Assembly: GCA_033675545.1 (NCBI GenBank)
Contig: JAWDGP010003890.1
Span: 347,501 to 411,500, forward strand
Source of the DNA: Elysia crispata
Lineage: Eukaryota; Mollusca; Gastropoda; Plakobranchidae
Direction: 5' to 3'
Length of the DNA: 64,000 nt
The notes under the pieces are model-generated. The model did no database searches, was not told the origin of the DNA, and was given only the letters and a program-made list of their open reading frames with translations. The position numbers and the translations under genes are program-made. Shown in pieces: positions 25,561 to 37,999 of the stretch (position 1 is the first letter of the stretch; the number at the start of each line of letters is the position of its first letter).

Positions 25561-26759
25561 TAATTATTCAAGATTGGTAATTTATAAGCGATATTTGCAA
25601 AAATTGGTAGAATCTCTTCACTTTATGAAGGAGTTTACCTAGATAAATTTTCCGTCTTCTCAAATCGAACTCACAATGACCAGACTAATTTCATACTCCA
25701 ATTATAATCTCTACACTGATTTTATTTATAAAAAGTAGCGGAATTAAGCCAATATTAAAAGATATGAGGTGTAAATTTGTAAGCTGTTAAAATAAATTCC
25801 ATAACCTATTTTTACATCATATTACGCTAGCACAAAGGAATATTAGTCCTACACGATGATCGTGGATTCTTCAGCTGTCAGAGGAGCAGGTCGACCAGTC
25901 ACACCGACCACAGCTCTCTGTCCGCTGTGGGAAAGTTGAAACCTGGTGAGAGATTTTTTACTTGATCTTTACTTAGTGAAATAGATTTTTATTTGGAATA
26001 AAAAGAAGCGACAAGTGTGTGATAGAAATCCCTCGCGTATTTTACATTAGAAAACTTACATCGTCTTTCTGCTTATTCTGCGATTGTTCAATGACTGTTT
26101 TTTTTTTTTTTAATTGACAAAGCCGCCTTAAAATCGTTTTAAAAAATATATCTAGTGATTAGCCCTCGCTCAGGCTACCATAATTAAAACAGCATTTAAG
26201 ACCTGTAAATTGATAGGTTAATTGCCTTTATAATCCCAAACCTTCTCGAGTGATGACCTCGGGACTTCAAGATTTCGGGCAGGAATCTTATCAAAACTTA
26301 AAACACAACAAGAACGGGATGACGAAACACGATTACTGAATCGGTTATCTTAGTTTTCTGAAATTGGCGAGGCAACAAGAATTGGCTATAGATTAGTTCA
26401 ATGAATTCAGATTGGTTGCCAATTTTTTTTTTCATTTCACCAAGCTTTCTACCTTTGCCTTATCAAAATTACTGCCAAATGCGTGCAGACCTCATACGGC
26501 TATATAATGGACTTATGCGATTAGCAATTTGGATCCATTTTTTAAAAATCGCTCGCCGGAAGTATAATTTATATCAGTTTATATAAACTTATCTTAGATT
26601 TGACAACAACTGCAAATTCGAGAGAGTCAAGAGAGCCTTCAGAGGAAAACAAAAGAAGAAATAGAGATCATCTAGTACAAGGACTGAGTAAGACGTAAGA
26701 AAAAGTTAGAAAATCAATGGCTAGAGGCCAAGAATCTGAGAAAAAAAAACAGAAAATGA
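25561..26759. other. Unannotated sequence
   Basis: No gene recognised. A poly(T) run lies at 26098-26111. Confidence 0.35.
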
Positions 26760-28770
26760 CTATTTGAAGCTATCGCTTAAAGAAAAAAATGAGGAAATAA
26801 GAAGGAAAAGTGATAGAGACTATCATGATTTGACACTGATTTGAGAAAAACAGAAGATAGAGGAAAAAGATTCCAAAAATAGGAGGTCGCCGTTTTAAGC
26901 AAAAAGGTGGAGGAGCAAAAGAGGCAGTCTGATAAAGAATAACAGAAAAGGAATAAAGATCACCAAGTAGAAAGAAAATGGAAGAAAGGGGCCGGTAATC
27001 ACAAATATGGGAAAAATTGAATAGAACTATCAGAAGATATCGGATAAAAGAAAAAAGAAGAGAGACTAGAGGCAATTTGTTTGAGAACAACAACAAAACT
27101 ATCAGCGGATGGAGGAAATGGACGATAAGAGATAGGAATTGCAAGACAGGAGAAAAATAAAATGAAAAAGGAGGCCGCTTATTTGAGAGTAACAAGTCAA
27201 AACTAATGGAAGTCATACGGTAGAGGAAAAAAGATGGAGGAAATTGGAGGCCACGCATTCGAGGAAAACAGAGAGAACTAATCAAAGCCATTAGATAGAT
27301 GAAAGACAAAGGAAGAAATATAAACCACCAGATAGGAGAAAAAAAATACGTAAAGGTTGGATGACATTGACGTGAGGGCAACAGAAGGGGAAAAATTCCT
27401 TGGACTTTCAGCTCTTCTCTACACCTTTCCTCCTACCAGAGTTTGGAGCCATAGAGTGGTTTTTGGTTTCTGATCCTGCACCCTCTCGAGGCTACATGCC
27501 AGGGCCGCGACATGCGCGTTCCGCTGCAAACTCAGAGGCAATGACTAAGTGCAATGTCATTGCAACCTCTGCCTGTTTGCAGAGCCAGAGGCAATGGCTA
27601 AGTGCAATGCCATTGCAACCTCTGCTTTTTCACAATCCCAGTTGAAATGAACAAATGCAATGTCATTACAACCTAGGATGATTCAGAAACCCAGAGGCAT
27701 TGACTTAGTGCTATGCCAATGCAACCTCTGCCTATTCACAAACCTAGAGGCAATGACTTAGTGCAATGTCATTGTAACCTCCACAGTCACAGAGACTGTT
27801 GGGCTCCAGGCACCTGATAGGTCAGTTCGGGACGAGAACGTCGCACCTCCGTTCTGTCAGTGCTACCCTCTGCTGCCCTGACCACCTGGTGCGTCTGGTA
27901 TCAGGAAAAGGTGAAGAGAAAAGCTTAAAGCCACAGGGAAATTTTTTTTCTTCTTCTGCTGTCCTCATGTCGATGGCATACAACCCTTTACATATTTTCC
28001 CTCCTATCCGATGGTCTATATTTCTTCCTTTGTCTCTCATTGATCTAATGATTTTGATAAGTTCTGTTTTCCTGGAATGTGTGACCTCCAATGTCCTCCA
28101 CCTTTTGTTCCTCTATCGCATGACTTCTATTAGTTATGATTTGTTATTCTCAAATACAGGCCTCGATTTTTTTTTTATATTTTATTTTTCTCCAATCTTG
28201 TGATTCCTACTCCCTATCTTCCATTTCCTCCATCCGCTGATTTTCATAAGTATTCTTTTGTTTTCTCTGTTTTCTCAAACCAAATACCTCCAGTCTTTTC
28301 TTTTTTCTTCTATCCGATAGATTTAATAGTGCTCTTCAGTTTTCCTCATATATGTGGCAACCGGTAGTCCATGGTAGATCGTGATTATATAGATTTCCTA
28401 GACGGAATCTTTAATGTTTTCGAACAAGGATAGTTTAACGCTATGGTTTTTAAATGTGCTTTGTTTCAGCAGATACCGTCCACTGCCAGTCTTTCTCTTT
28501 AACGTTATCTTTACAAAGTTTTACAATTAGACTCAAGCTGTTATTGTTTTGTTTTTGATGATGCTATTCATGTATCATTCCTTCCTAAAAAAACAATGTC
28601 TAAACTCGCAAAAATATTTCTGTTGTGTTCTTATGCTCAAATTCATTTTGCGACCCTTTAAGGATTACCTTTTACAATGCCATGTAAATTTATAGCACGG
28701 TATAATTATGCTTTATCATGGACTACTGGTTGCCACATATATGAGGAAAACTGAAGAGAAAAAAAAATAC
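26760..28770. mobile_element. Foldback-type inverted-repeat element
   Basis: Left arm about 26760-27380, right arm about 27965-28360 in inverse orientation. The left arm read on the minus strand and the right arm read on the plus strand encode nearly the same strings (IFLPLS, FLYRMTSIS, DLL.SN), showing the inverted match. Both arms are made of degenerate ~65-75-bp tandem units with GGAAAACAGA, GGATAGAGGAAAAAAGATGG and TTGGAGGCCAC-like segments. The loop holds hairpin tandem repeats. A further inverted pair near the right end (TTTTCCTCATATATGTGGCA at ~28341 and its complement at ~28730) may mark an outer boundary. No transposase frame is present. The architecture resembles non-autonomous foldback elements; boundaries are approximate. 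Confidence 0.65.
27533..27785. repeat. ~53-bp tandem repeat, five units, each a hairpin
   Basis: Units start near 27533, 27586, 27638, 27690 and 27743. A typical unit has AGAGGCAATGAC, a ~10-base loop, then GTCATTGCAACCTCT, so each can fold into a stem of about 12 bp with a small bulge. It lies in the loop of the foldback element. Confidence 0.8.
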
Positions 28771-29712
28771 AAAAGTTCAAGGATTTTGGCTATGAAAAAA
28801 TATTTTCAATTATCTAGAAAAAAAGATATAGGATAGAGGTAAAATCAATAAAGTGTCATGTATGGTGCAATAAACAGTGAAAAATTACTCAATAGCTCGT
28901 ATTTTAAGAAAGCTTTGAATATGGAAACTCCCCCTTAATATATCCTTCCTTTCGTCTGCTCGGCTTAGACCATCCACACCAACCTCCGAACGTTAACTAC
29001 TACTAACTACTACCTAACGCTACAAGGCATCGCGATGGTTATCAAATGAACAGGTACGGTAAAAAAAAAGACGTCGCACATTTCAGTTCACAGTAAGATA
29101 GAGAGAAAACTGCTCAAACGAGATTGAAGTAACCGATTGCTAGAATTGCCTCGGGAGAGAATAACTTGAATGATGGACAAGCGATTGCAACTCGTGACTC
29201 ACTATAACTCCGTTGGAAAAATAAAATTGTTACGAATTAAAACTAAATTCAGCACTGCGTTTTCTTAAAACAAATGAGAAATATAAAATCAAACTTAGCT
29301 TCGTTCAGACAGCTGAAGGGTCAACGTGCTGGGCAGTCTCTTCGCACCGTCGAGGAAAACATTCTTAGGTCCGTCTATTTCATTCTATGCAAAAGACAAG
29401 ACAACTCTCTTTGCGTGCTAGCATAAAATCTGAGAAGATAAAAACATGAAAACTGCAGAATTTCAACGGCAAATTAAAACTGCGTGTTTTAGATGAATAA
29501 TCTTCGGGCTAAAGTCGTCTATCAGGCTGTTATAAAAGTACCGTAGCCAAAATATCATCTCAGTAGATGAGAATATTTACTAAAATATTGAAATTGCGAG
29601 TCCAGTCTAATTTTCAAAAGAAACGGGACATGTGAATTTAACGTTAAAGGTCATTGGGTCAGAAGTAACTGTACTCGTTACGTCAGCGAAACGAGAAAAC
29701 GCACCAGTTGTT
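28771..29712. other. Unannotated sequence
   Basis: No gene recognised. A short plus-strand stretch near 29309 (ACAGCTGAAGGGTCAACG) partly mirrors CTTCAGCTGTCAGAGG near 25870 in inverse orientation, but the match is too short to define an element. Confidence 0.35.
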
Positions 29713-29753
29713 GCAGCAGCGGCAGTAGTAGTAGTAGTAGTAGTAGCAGCGGC

Positions 29754-29836
<83 letters not shown>

Positions 29837-29849
29837 TAGTAGCAGTAGT

Positions 29850-29937
<88 letters not shown>

Positions 29938-29958
29938 ATATGGTGGCGGTGGTAGTAG
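29713..29958 (+). repeat. (AGT)n/(AGC)n alternating trinucleotide array
   Basis: Blocks of AGT and AGC triplets alternate over about 245 bp, ending in ATGGTGGCGGTGG. The poly-Ala/Val and poly-Leu frames over it are repeat artefacts. Confidence 0.97.
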
Positions 29959-29964
29959 GGTGAA

Positions 29965-30703
29965 TTTGCAGATATCGGCCCAACTCACATTAGGCTTTCA
30001 ATTGAATGTATCTCGACGAATTCGAAACTTGTAGTTTAATAGGATTTTAGAGCAACACAAAAATGCTTAATTCTTGGAAAGTATTTATTTCCGACGAATA
30101 AAACCCTATTCGTGTTCAGCATATCAAATTCATTTTTAAAAAAATACAATTTTTAAGCTTAAAGTGAGTAATTGCAATAATACTGGTAAATTTGCAGATA
30201 TTCAAAGAACTATTCCTTCTCTTTTACTGTTTCTTTTGCCTAATGCTTTTTAGCAGTGAAAGTCGTCGCGATTACGTAACGCTTAGATGAATTTATGACA
30301 AACGAGACCATCTCTCCTCCGCCCCTTCTCCTTCACTGAGCCTCATCTAGATCAGTCATTTTTGCACATCAGAAAGTAGTACGCCCGGTTCGGGAATAGT
30401 GCGCATGACCATGGGCTGCTGCGGGTACGGCGGGTAGTAGCTAACTGCCCAGATCAAGAAAAAGTGGGGCAGTCAAAAAGCACAAGCGGATTGTTATACA
30501 GAAGTGGCAAACAATCAGAAATAGTGCAACACAAAACTGTTTTTTATCTTGAAAAGTATTTATTTGCGACGCATAAAACCTTGTATATTCATTTTCAACG
30601 TTTCAAATTCAATATGAAACATGCAATTTTAAAGTTTAAAGGAAGCTGGGCTCGTAAGTGGAAAAATACCCTTTTTTAATCAAAATAATAAATTAAATGT
30701 ATA

Positions 30704-30758
<55 letters not shown>

Positions 30759-31200
30759 TCATATAATATATCCACACATATATATGTAGATATAAAACTC
30801 AAAAAATCCGGGAGATTTTGAGCTCACTAAGTACTTGTACATCTAATACTGAGTCACGTTGCGGTATTTGCCTGTCTGGATCGTGTCTAAAGACTATAAC
30901 CACCAGAAGCCACCAGCATTAAAGTAGTAAGCAGCTTGGCTGTCATAAGATATCGATAAAATTGCAGATATCGGCCCACCTCACGTTGGGTTTCACAACT
31001 GAATGTTTCCCGACGAAATCGAAACTTCCAGTTTAATGGGATTTAAGGGCAACACAAAAATGCTTACATCTTGAAAAGTATTTGCTTGCGACGATTTAAA
31101 CTTTCATATCCATGTTCAGCATATCAAATTCAAAAATAAAAATACAATTTTAGAGCTTAGAGTTAGTTGGGGCTATATCTGAAATAATACCAAGATATCT
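29965..31200 (+). repeat. Three copies of a ~225-bp repeat
   Basis: Copies at about 29965-30190, 30515-30670 (5' truncated) and 30960-31200. Shared landmarks: GCAGATATCGGCCCA, GACGAA-TCGAAACTT, GCAACACAAAA, GAAAAGTATTTATTTGCGAC, CAGCATATCAAATTCA, and AAATACAATTTT. No promoter boxes or coding frame recognised. A (TA)n stretch (30707-30750) separates the second and third copies. Confidence 0.8.
30699..30800. repeat. (TA)n microsatellite with imperfect flank
   Basis: About 20 pure AT units, then TA-rich imperfect sequence. Confidence 0.9.
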
Positions 31201-32429
31201 AGGTGCTATATTGGCAAGTAGCAACATAAGTAGCCCCTCCACATTTTGCTCTGCACTATTTTTTAGGAGAAGAGCTTAACTTATTGGGCATTATTCCAAT
31301 GAATAAAGACTTGCGATGTCTCTAACTGACATGCCAATGTTCATTTATGGACGCTGCCTTTACATTTACTTTTCAGAGTCCATAGAATAAAATATTTTAG
31401 AAAGGCCTTTAGTGCCACCTATAAATCAAACGAAACATACAACGAAATAAAGCATAACCCAGTGCATGTGGGCGTCAGACGGATATCTTGACCTTCACTT
31501 TATATGATATGTATCTCACCTGAGATTTTTCAAACGACGTGCTTGGTCACTAATTTTTTCCTGCACTTAACAAAAAATAGCAAAAATTTAAATCTAGACT
31601 AGATCAAGTTATGCTTTGTAGTTCCATATCATAAGATCTACTTGACTAGATACTTATAAGAGTTTTGAAAATAATGTTTAAACATCTGAAGTCTTTCAAG
31701 CCTAAGAATATTAGTTTTAATTCATCTTGCCAAGAGTATGCGTCCTCTGCGTCTTTTCCGCCGATTCAAAATGGAGAAGTGAACCAGCAAATTTTGAACA
31801 TGTGCAAAAACCCTGCAGTGTGTTCTGTGATAGCTACTTTTTTATCTCAACCTTCAAGGACACTGTCCGAAGACAGCTCACGCCTCTATTGTAATTCACT
31901 TCAGGCACTGCTGGGCCTTGACGTCTGGTATTTTAAAAATAGAAAAACGGCCATATTCTTTTCAAGAACCAATTAGAATGTATGTTACACAAAAATCAAC
32001 GAATCACTATGACTGACTCATGGATTGGTTGCAGGACCAAAGATAAATTTGCGCTCACCTTAAGCCATTCCGGTCCAACCGGGTTCAACCGGAATAAGAC
32101 GTTAATTTTAGCAACGCAGCCATACAACGACATTCGAGGTTTTTTTCATCTCAGCTCAAGGTTACAGAGAAATATAGAATAATTGCAAATTGATGATTTT
32201 TGACGCCCCAGGGTCTCTCTTTGTATATTTAAAACCAGAAAAGAATCAAATTACTATAACTATTTATAACCATTGCAGGTCCCGAAACAATGTATCATAT
32301 GATCATGTGATGTAGAGGTTGACCGTGAGCTCTACTCACTTTGAGCAGCCGTTTGTCGGCTGAGTTCGAAAACAACGAAACTCTGTACCAAACTGACCCG
32401 TTGAATAATCGTATTTTTAATTGTTTTTA
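31201..32429. other. Unannotated sequence
   Basis: No gene recognised. A 103-codon plus-strand frame at 31665-31976 has varied composition (it includes LNMCKNPAVCSV) but no identifiable domain. A tRNA-like patch (GGCTGAGTTCGAAAAC) lies near 32358. Confidence 0.35.
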
Positions 32430-32483
32430 TTTTTAATACGGCGATGGGTTTATATCTAGAAAATTAGAGTAACGAGGAATCTT

Positions 32484-32485
<2 letters not shown>

Positions 32486-32546
<61 letters not shown>

Positions 32547-32625
32547 TAGAGAATGGTGAAAGAGATCGAAAGAGACGGCGAGATAGAGAGAAAGAGATAG
32601 AGATAGAGAGAGAGAGAGAGATGGA
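32486..32625 (+). repeat. (GA)n microsatellite
   Basis: About 28 pure GA units followed by imperfect GA-rich sequence. Confidence 0.97.
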
Positions 32626-33334
32626 GGCAGAGATATGGGGGATGAATACATAATCAAACATACAAACAAATGTATAGTTTGATACAGGTAACTGATGGCA
32701 GTAAAGATTTAGAAAAAAAGAAAAGACGAATCAGCTATAACCTGACATTGGTAGAAAGATATTTCGTAAGAAAGAGCTAGATAGAGACAAAGAAAATGCA
32801 AATATGAAAATTTTTGGAAACATAGAAGAATTTTAAAAGAAATTTTGCTGCCAAGATTTTATGTCTATGGTCAATATTCAATATTGGAAATTTGTTTATT
32901 CTGTAATTGCCTAATCTATTTAAAGATCGTTTTAAACGTTTATTAGAAGTATTTTGAACTCCCGCAAAAAAGTACCTAAACGTGTTCTGTCGTGCTGGAT
33001 TTAAAAGCTGCCAAATCTTTTAATCCTACATGATACAGAATGTTTTAAAAGGATCTATAAATAGATTTAGATTTTACAAAAGTTAGCTGACTATTCTCAT
33101 TTGTATATAGAGCGGAAACAAAAATGTGAAAACTTAAACGTGGGAGTTTCATCTTTTTAATTGTGTATAAGAAAGTAACCTAATTGATTTTTCAGAATAA
33201 ATAAAAAAAATTTCTGAACTATGCAACGCCAAAAACCATAAAAGCAATGGTGATAAATGAAGTCTACGAATATTATTTATATCCCCCACAGTTTTGTATG
33301 AAAAAATGCGAGGTGCAGTTAAAGTAAGAGCTTC

Positions 33335-33410
33335 ACTGGCTGATGGGCTAGAGCATCCGGCCCGATATCCGCAGGAATCATCCTAGATCGGTAGCAAAGT
33401 TCAAGGCTTT
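33335..33410 (+). mobile_element. tRNA-related SINE-like fragment
   Basis: TGGCTGATGGGCTAGAGCAT is an A-box-like region. GATATCCGCAGGAATCATC and a decayed B-box (AAAGTTCAAGG) follow. It belongs to the same family as 25470-25560. A paralogous, more decayed copy lies at 35450-35525. Confidence 0.55.
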
Positions 33411-33640
33411 ATCTTTTTTTACTCTGCCTTGGTCGATAGAGACTGAAGTCTGATGAGTAAAATGGTCTGAATCAAGAGGTAAAGTTTCATGGCTGCAGAT
33501 CAGATCTTTTTATAATCACAAGTCCAACCTCAATGTACACAGCATAAAGTATAGTCATGGCGGTCTAGACTTGATCCGCAGGCAACAACTATTCAACATA
33601 ATCAAATCTAGTGCCGCTAACTAGCATTAAGCAAATCAAA

Positions 33641-34549
33641 AACGATGATTTCATGTAATTATTCCGCCTTAAGCTGATGTCTGAAGTATACTATTCTTGT
33701 TTCAATAGCATTCAGGGATTCAGGTTGTAGTTGAAAGCACTGGTGATAAGCTTATAACATGAATAAAAAAAACGTCTTTTTTCAATTCAGACATGTTTTC
33801 AAAATGTTTTTGATTATGTGTGAGTTTATAGTTAACTGAATTCAAAACATCAAACCTGATCATGAGCGCTGCTGCGGATGAAGAAAGTTTGTTCCCCCTC
33901 ATCATAGTGATGGACCATATTATATGGTGTAGTTTTACTGATAGGAATGCCTTGATTTTGATTTGTTTATTTTGTACTCCGTTGCTTAATAGCTTGAGTT
34001 TGTCTAAATTTTTGCACACAGAACTCAAATAATGTCACTAGTTTTCATTAAATGTTCACTAATTTCTTTCAATAAAACTGATTCAGATAAAATGAAACGA
34101 AAGTTTAATTTGTACAATCATGGCAACATGGATGTTGATGCATGTAATTACTGCAAGTGCGGCGGGAATTTGTAACATTTCCTTGTCTTTCGGTTGGTTT
34201 TTGCTCTATCTCTATCTTTTCAGTACTTGTTTTTCTTTTTCTCTATGTGGCCAACTTTTTTTTGGGTTCACTTCATCGCTACGATGTTTTTCTCTGTTCT
34301 TGGTACCGGGGTACTAAAATTCATAATTACAAATGCAGTGATATTTCAAATCGGATTTGAGTGGGCAATTCCGGTAACTAACATGTACATGAGTCTTGCT
34401 CACAAAACTTTCAATGCTAAAATCCTGTAAATGAGCCTTACCGGAGCGTTCGTCGTGAAAATATTTGGTTACAAATTCCTTTAACTGTCAGTTTGGTTCG
34501 TATAACATTGACTTTTTAAGATAAACTACGTAGAATGTGTGAGGAATAT
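33641..34549. other. Unannotated sequence between duplicated segments
   Basis: No gene recognised. Short frames around 34120-34430 are hydrophobic low complexity. Confidence 0.35.
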
Positions 34550-35760
34550 ATATCTTTGCGGACTGATCAACCGCTGTGAAGGTGAAAGTGAGATCTGTAA
34601 AAAAGAAAAATTTCTGACAGTTTTTTGTCCCCTCTGTAAAATTTCTAAAATGTCGGTTACAGGAGTCTTGTGGCAAAGCGAAGAAAAGGAGAGTAAGATA
34701 CAGAAACAGAGAATTATGAGAAAGACCGAAAGAGACAGAAAGCGAGAGGAGGAAAGACAGAGACAGAGGCAAAGGGAGGGTTGTTAACACATAGACAAAC
34801 TCACAAATAACCATACAGTTTGACTGTGACTTATTCCGACAAACGAAGATTTTAATTGATCGCCAGAAAGAAAACAACAAATCAACTATCACCTGACAGA
34901 AAGAGTTAGATAGAGATAAATGAAAAATGAGATGGAGAATTTTTTTTGGAAACAGAAGAATCTAGAAAGAAGTTTGTTGTCTAGATGTACGTCTATGGTC
35001 AATGTCGAATGTTGGAAACTAGACAAATCTGTAATTGCCTAATCTATTTAAAGGTCTTTTTAAACGCATATTAGCAGCATTTTGAATTTGCACAAAAAAG
35101 TACTTAAAGGTGCACTGTCTTGCTGGAATTCATAATTGTCAATTAATTTTAATCTACATGATAATAGATTTTTAATAGGATGTGTTCACAGATTTGCATT
35201 TTACAAAATGAACTATAATTCTCAAAGAACGAAAACAACCATGTCAAAAAATTGGAAAGTTGTGATTTTTTTTTTTTTTGATTTAATCTTTGACATGGAT
35301 GTGTAGAAGAAAGTAGTTTCTTAATGCTAGCAGCATAAAGGAATTAAATTTTTAACTATGCTATGTCACAAAGTTAACCATTTAAGCATTGGTGATACAT
35401 GAAGTCTAAAAATTTCTGTCCAAATAATGCGTGGTGCCCTTAAGACGGGAACACCAGTTGCTGTGGGGCTAGAGCATCCGCCGCCCTCGTAGAAACCTCG
35501 CTGGTTCCATCCCCATACCGTCGCCCTGCTTGATAGACGCTTCAGTTTGATATGCAGAACGATCCGAGATTACATGTTCTGAAAGGTCTTTATCAAAATA
35601 AGAAGCAGTTCAGAGCATACCTTAAACCTCTGGAAGTTACCCCCCCCCCCCCCAAAAAAAAAAAAAAAAAAAAAAAAAAATCCTCTCCATGAGCTTAAAG
35701 TGTATATCACATCAAGAATATATTATTTTAAAATTAATAGCGGCATTTCATGTTTAATCT
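34550..35760 (+). repeat. ~1.2-kb duplicated segment, copy 2
   Basis: Partner of 32430-33640: GTCTATGGTCAATGTCG (~34991), CTGTAATTGCCTAATCTATT (~35030), AAAAAAGTACTTAAAGG (~35093), and GGGCTAGAGCATCCGC (~35466) in the same order and orientation, about 2.1 kb to the right. Confidence 0.8.
35640..35680 (+). repeat. Poly(C)14-poly(A)27 junction
   Basis: Fourteen C residues directly followed by about 27 A residues. It may be the tail of a retroelement or a homopolymer expansion; no element body could be delimited. Confidence 0.9.
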
Positions 35761-36522
35761 ATTTAACGGATTAATTGTGCTTAACGCATCCATGTTGTCA
35801 GACCAGGCCGCCTAATAATTCGTTGTAATGGATCTAATGACAGTCAGCCATTATTCACGGTCCTACACAAAATCCTTAGCTTTTTCAAATCATCATTCTA
35901 TTGTTTTTAAGTGTCGGCTCTGGAAGAATAAGGAATAGTTCTTTTTTGGTTGCTATTGGCAGTGATATTTCTGTTTGAAAATATAGTTGTTCTTAGATCC
36001 TATCCCCCTTCTTTCTCTCTCTGTCTCTATCTGTCTGTCTGTCTGTCTGCCTGTCTGACTGTCTCTCTTTCCTCTATCCCACTATTTATTTCTTTTCTAT
36101 CTCTCTTTTATCTGCTTGCTTCCTCTCTATTTACCTAATCTGCCTGTCAATGTATCTATTTTTCTACCTATTTATCACTCTGTAGGTCTTTGTATCTGTC
36201 TATCTACCAGTCAGCTTTTTCATCTTTTTATGTTACACTATCTTGCTCTTGGCGGCTTGATTTACTGTTGAACGTTCCCTTTTCGATTCACGAAAGTTAT
36301 AAGCTGTATTTAGATCTAGACTTTGATTGGCTTGTAAGCTAAGCTTAAGATAACATGGTATTATTTTGGGGCTGTTTGCGAAATCGAGTTTCAAATTAAA
36401 TTCAAAGGTGTCACTAAACATGCAATGTTTAACCGGAGTTTTGTCTTGGAGAAAATCTATAAAATATAAGAATACAAAAATTGAAGAAGAATGAGCAGAA
36501 TATGTGAAAACATTTTAAAAGT
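35761..36522. other. Unannotated sequence, pyrimidine-rich 36000-36215
   Basis: Imperfect CTCT/CTGT/CTAT tetranucleotide-like sequence on the plus strand from about 36010 to 36215. No gene recognised. Confidence 0.5.
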
Positions 36523-36798
<276 letters not shown>

Positions 36799-37892
36799 TT
36801 TTTTGAGAATAAAAACTTAAAACACGATTCGGATCATCCTCACGGATTGCTATTCCTTTGTTTATTTATTGTTTTTTTTACTTTACTTCCTTAACTTAAG
36901 GTGCAGCTGTCTAAGTTACCTTTCACCAAACGGGATAATGAAAATTTGTATAAAATTCTTACTTCGAATTAGAACTTTAAAACTTAGTGTAAAGATTTAC
37001 TACTTTTTTCCTCTCTGTAACAGAGTTTTTTGCTGATATATCCTGACTAGTTGACTTCCTACTTCTTTGAACAATTCTCCTTCCACATTTTCCTTACTTT
37101 CTTCGACGTTTCACGCATGCTCCGATTCATTAATTTTTAGTTACATTAACGTGCAGTACGACATAAGAAGATCGACAAGGCTCAAAATTTTTGCGGCATA
37201 TCGTATTTCTGCACTTGTTTTTTTTATATGCACATTATAATGATTGTTATTCTTAAAGTAAAGTTCAACAAATATTCTCGCCATAATAGGTGCCATATGT
37301 TTTATTGGCCTTTTTGTGATTGTTCTCCTCTATGTTCCTTCTTAATTACGTCTATTGTTTTATGTTTATATGTGCAAAAAGTATGTGAATGATTAATTTT
37401 ATAAGTATAAAAAGTGGTTTAATCGTTTGAAGATAACAAAACTGCTATAAACCATTTTGTTAACCAGATGTTCCCAGAAACATCTATATATCCATGCTAC
37501 AAACCATTGTATTTACTAAATGTTCCCAGAAACATCTGTAAATCCATATGTATATGTTTGTTGAGATAATTTAATAAATCGCGGTAGGAAAAGATAAAAA
37601 TAAGAGAGCTTTACAATCGAAATTAGAAAGATAAAGATAGATAGAAAGAAGTATAACAGATATTTCTCTATACAAGTTTTATTGGAAAAATTAGGGGACC
37701 TTAAACAACTTACAACACTACATGAGATAAAAAGTTTGAAATATAGACCCACAAACAAATAACTGGGGAGAGACAGAGTAAGAGCAAGAGAAGGAAAAGT
37801 TAGGTGACACAGTGAGAGGAAAGAGAGAAATATATAAGGGCAAAAGCAAGAAAAAGAGACACACTGAGGCAAAGAGTGAGAGGAGAGGGGGA

Positions 37893-37895
<3 letters not shown>
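36799..37895. other. Unannotated sequence
   Basis: AT-rich; no gene recognised. A direct repeat of about 60-bp spacing with ATGTTCCCAGAAACATCT occurs near 37468 and 37520. Confidence 0.4.
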
Positions 37896-37950
<55 letters not shown>

Positions 37951-37977
37951 CAGAGAGAGTGAGAGAGAGATAGAGAG
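37896..37977 (+). repeat. (GA)n microsatellite
   Basis: About 22 pure GA units, then GACAGAGAGA variants. Confidence 0.97.
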
Positions 37978-37999
37978 ATTACTACTTGAAATATCTTTA

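Larger units (their letters stand above)
32430..33640 (+). repeat. ~1.2-kb duplicated segment, copy 1
   Basis: Collinear with 34550-35760. Shared landmarks: AAAGAGCTAGATAGAGA (~32770), GTCTATGGTCAATATTC (~32864), CTGTAATTGCCTAATCTATT (~32901), AAAAAAGTACCTAAACG (~32965), CTACATGATA (~33027), and GGGCTAGAGCATCCGG (~33348). The last landmark is a tRNA-related SINE head carried in both copies. Confidence 0.8.

Noticed and set aside
26770..27381. 203-codon minus-strand hydrophobic protein
   Set aside because: The sequence is the tandem-repeat arm of an inverted-repeat element and the same peptide appears in the opposite arm; pyrimidine-rich composition explains the hydrophobicity.
29632..29988. 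Poly-Ala/Val, poly-Leu and poly-Cys/Tyr ORFs
   Set aside because: Artefacts of the (AGT)n/(AGC)n array; no splice or homology support.
31665..31976. 103-codon plus-strand ORF as a gene
   Set aside because: Varied composition, but no domain, no promoter or splice context, and opposite strand to all recognised genes; insufficient support.
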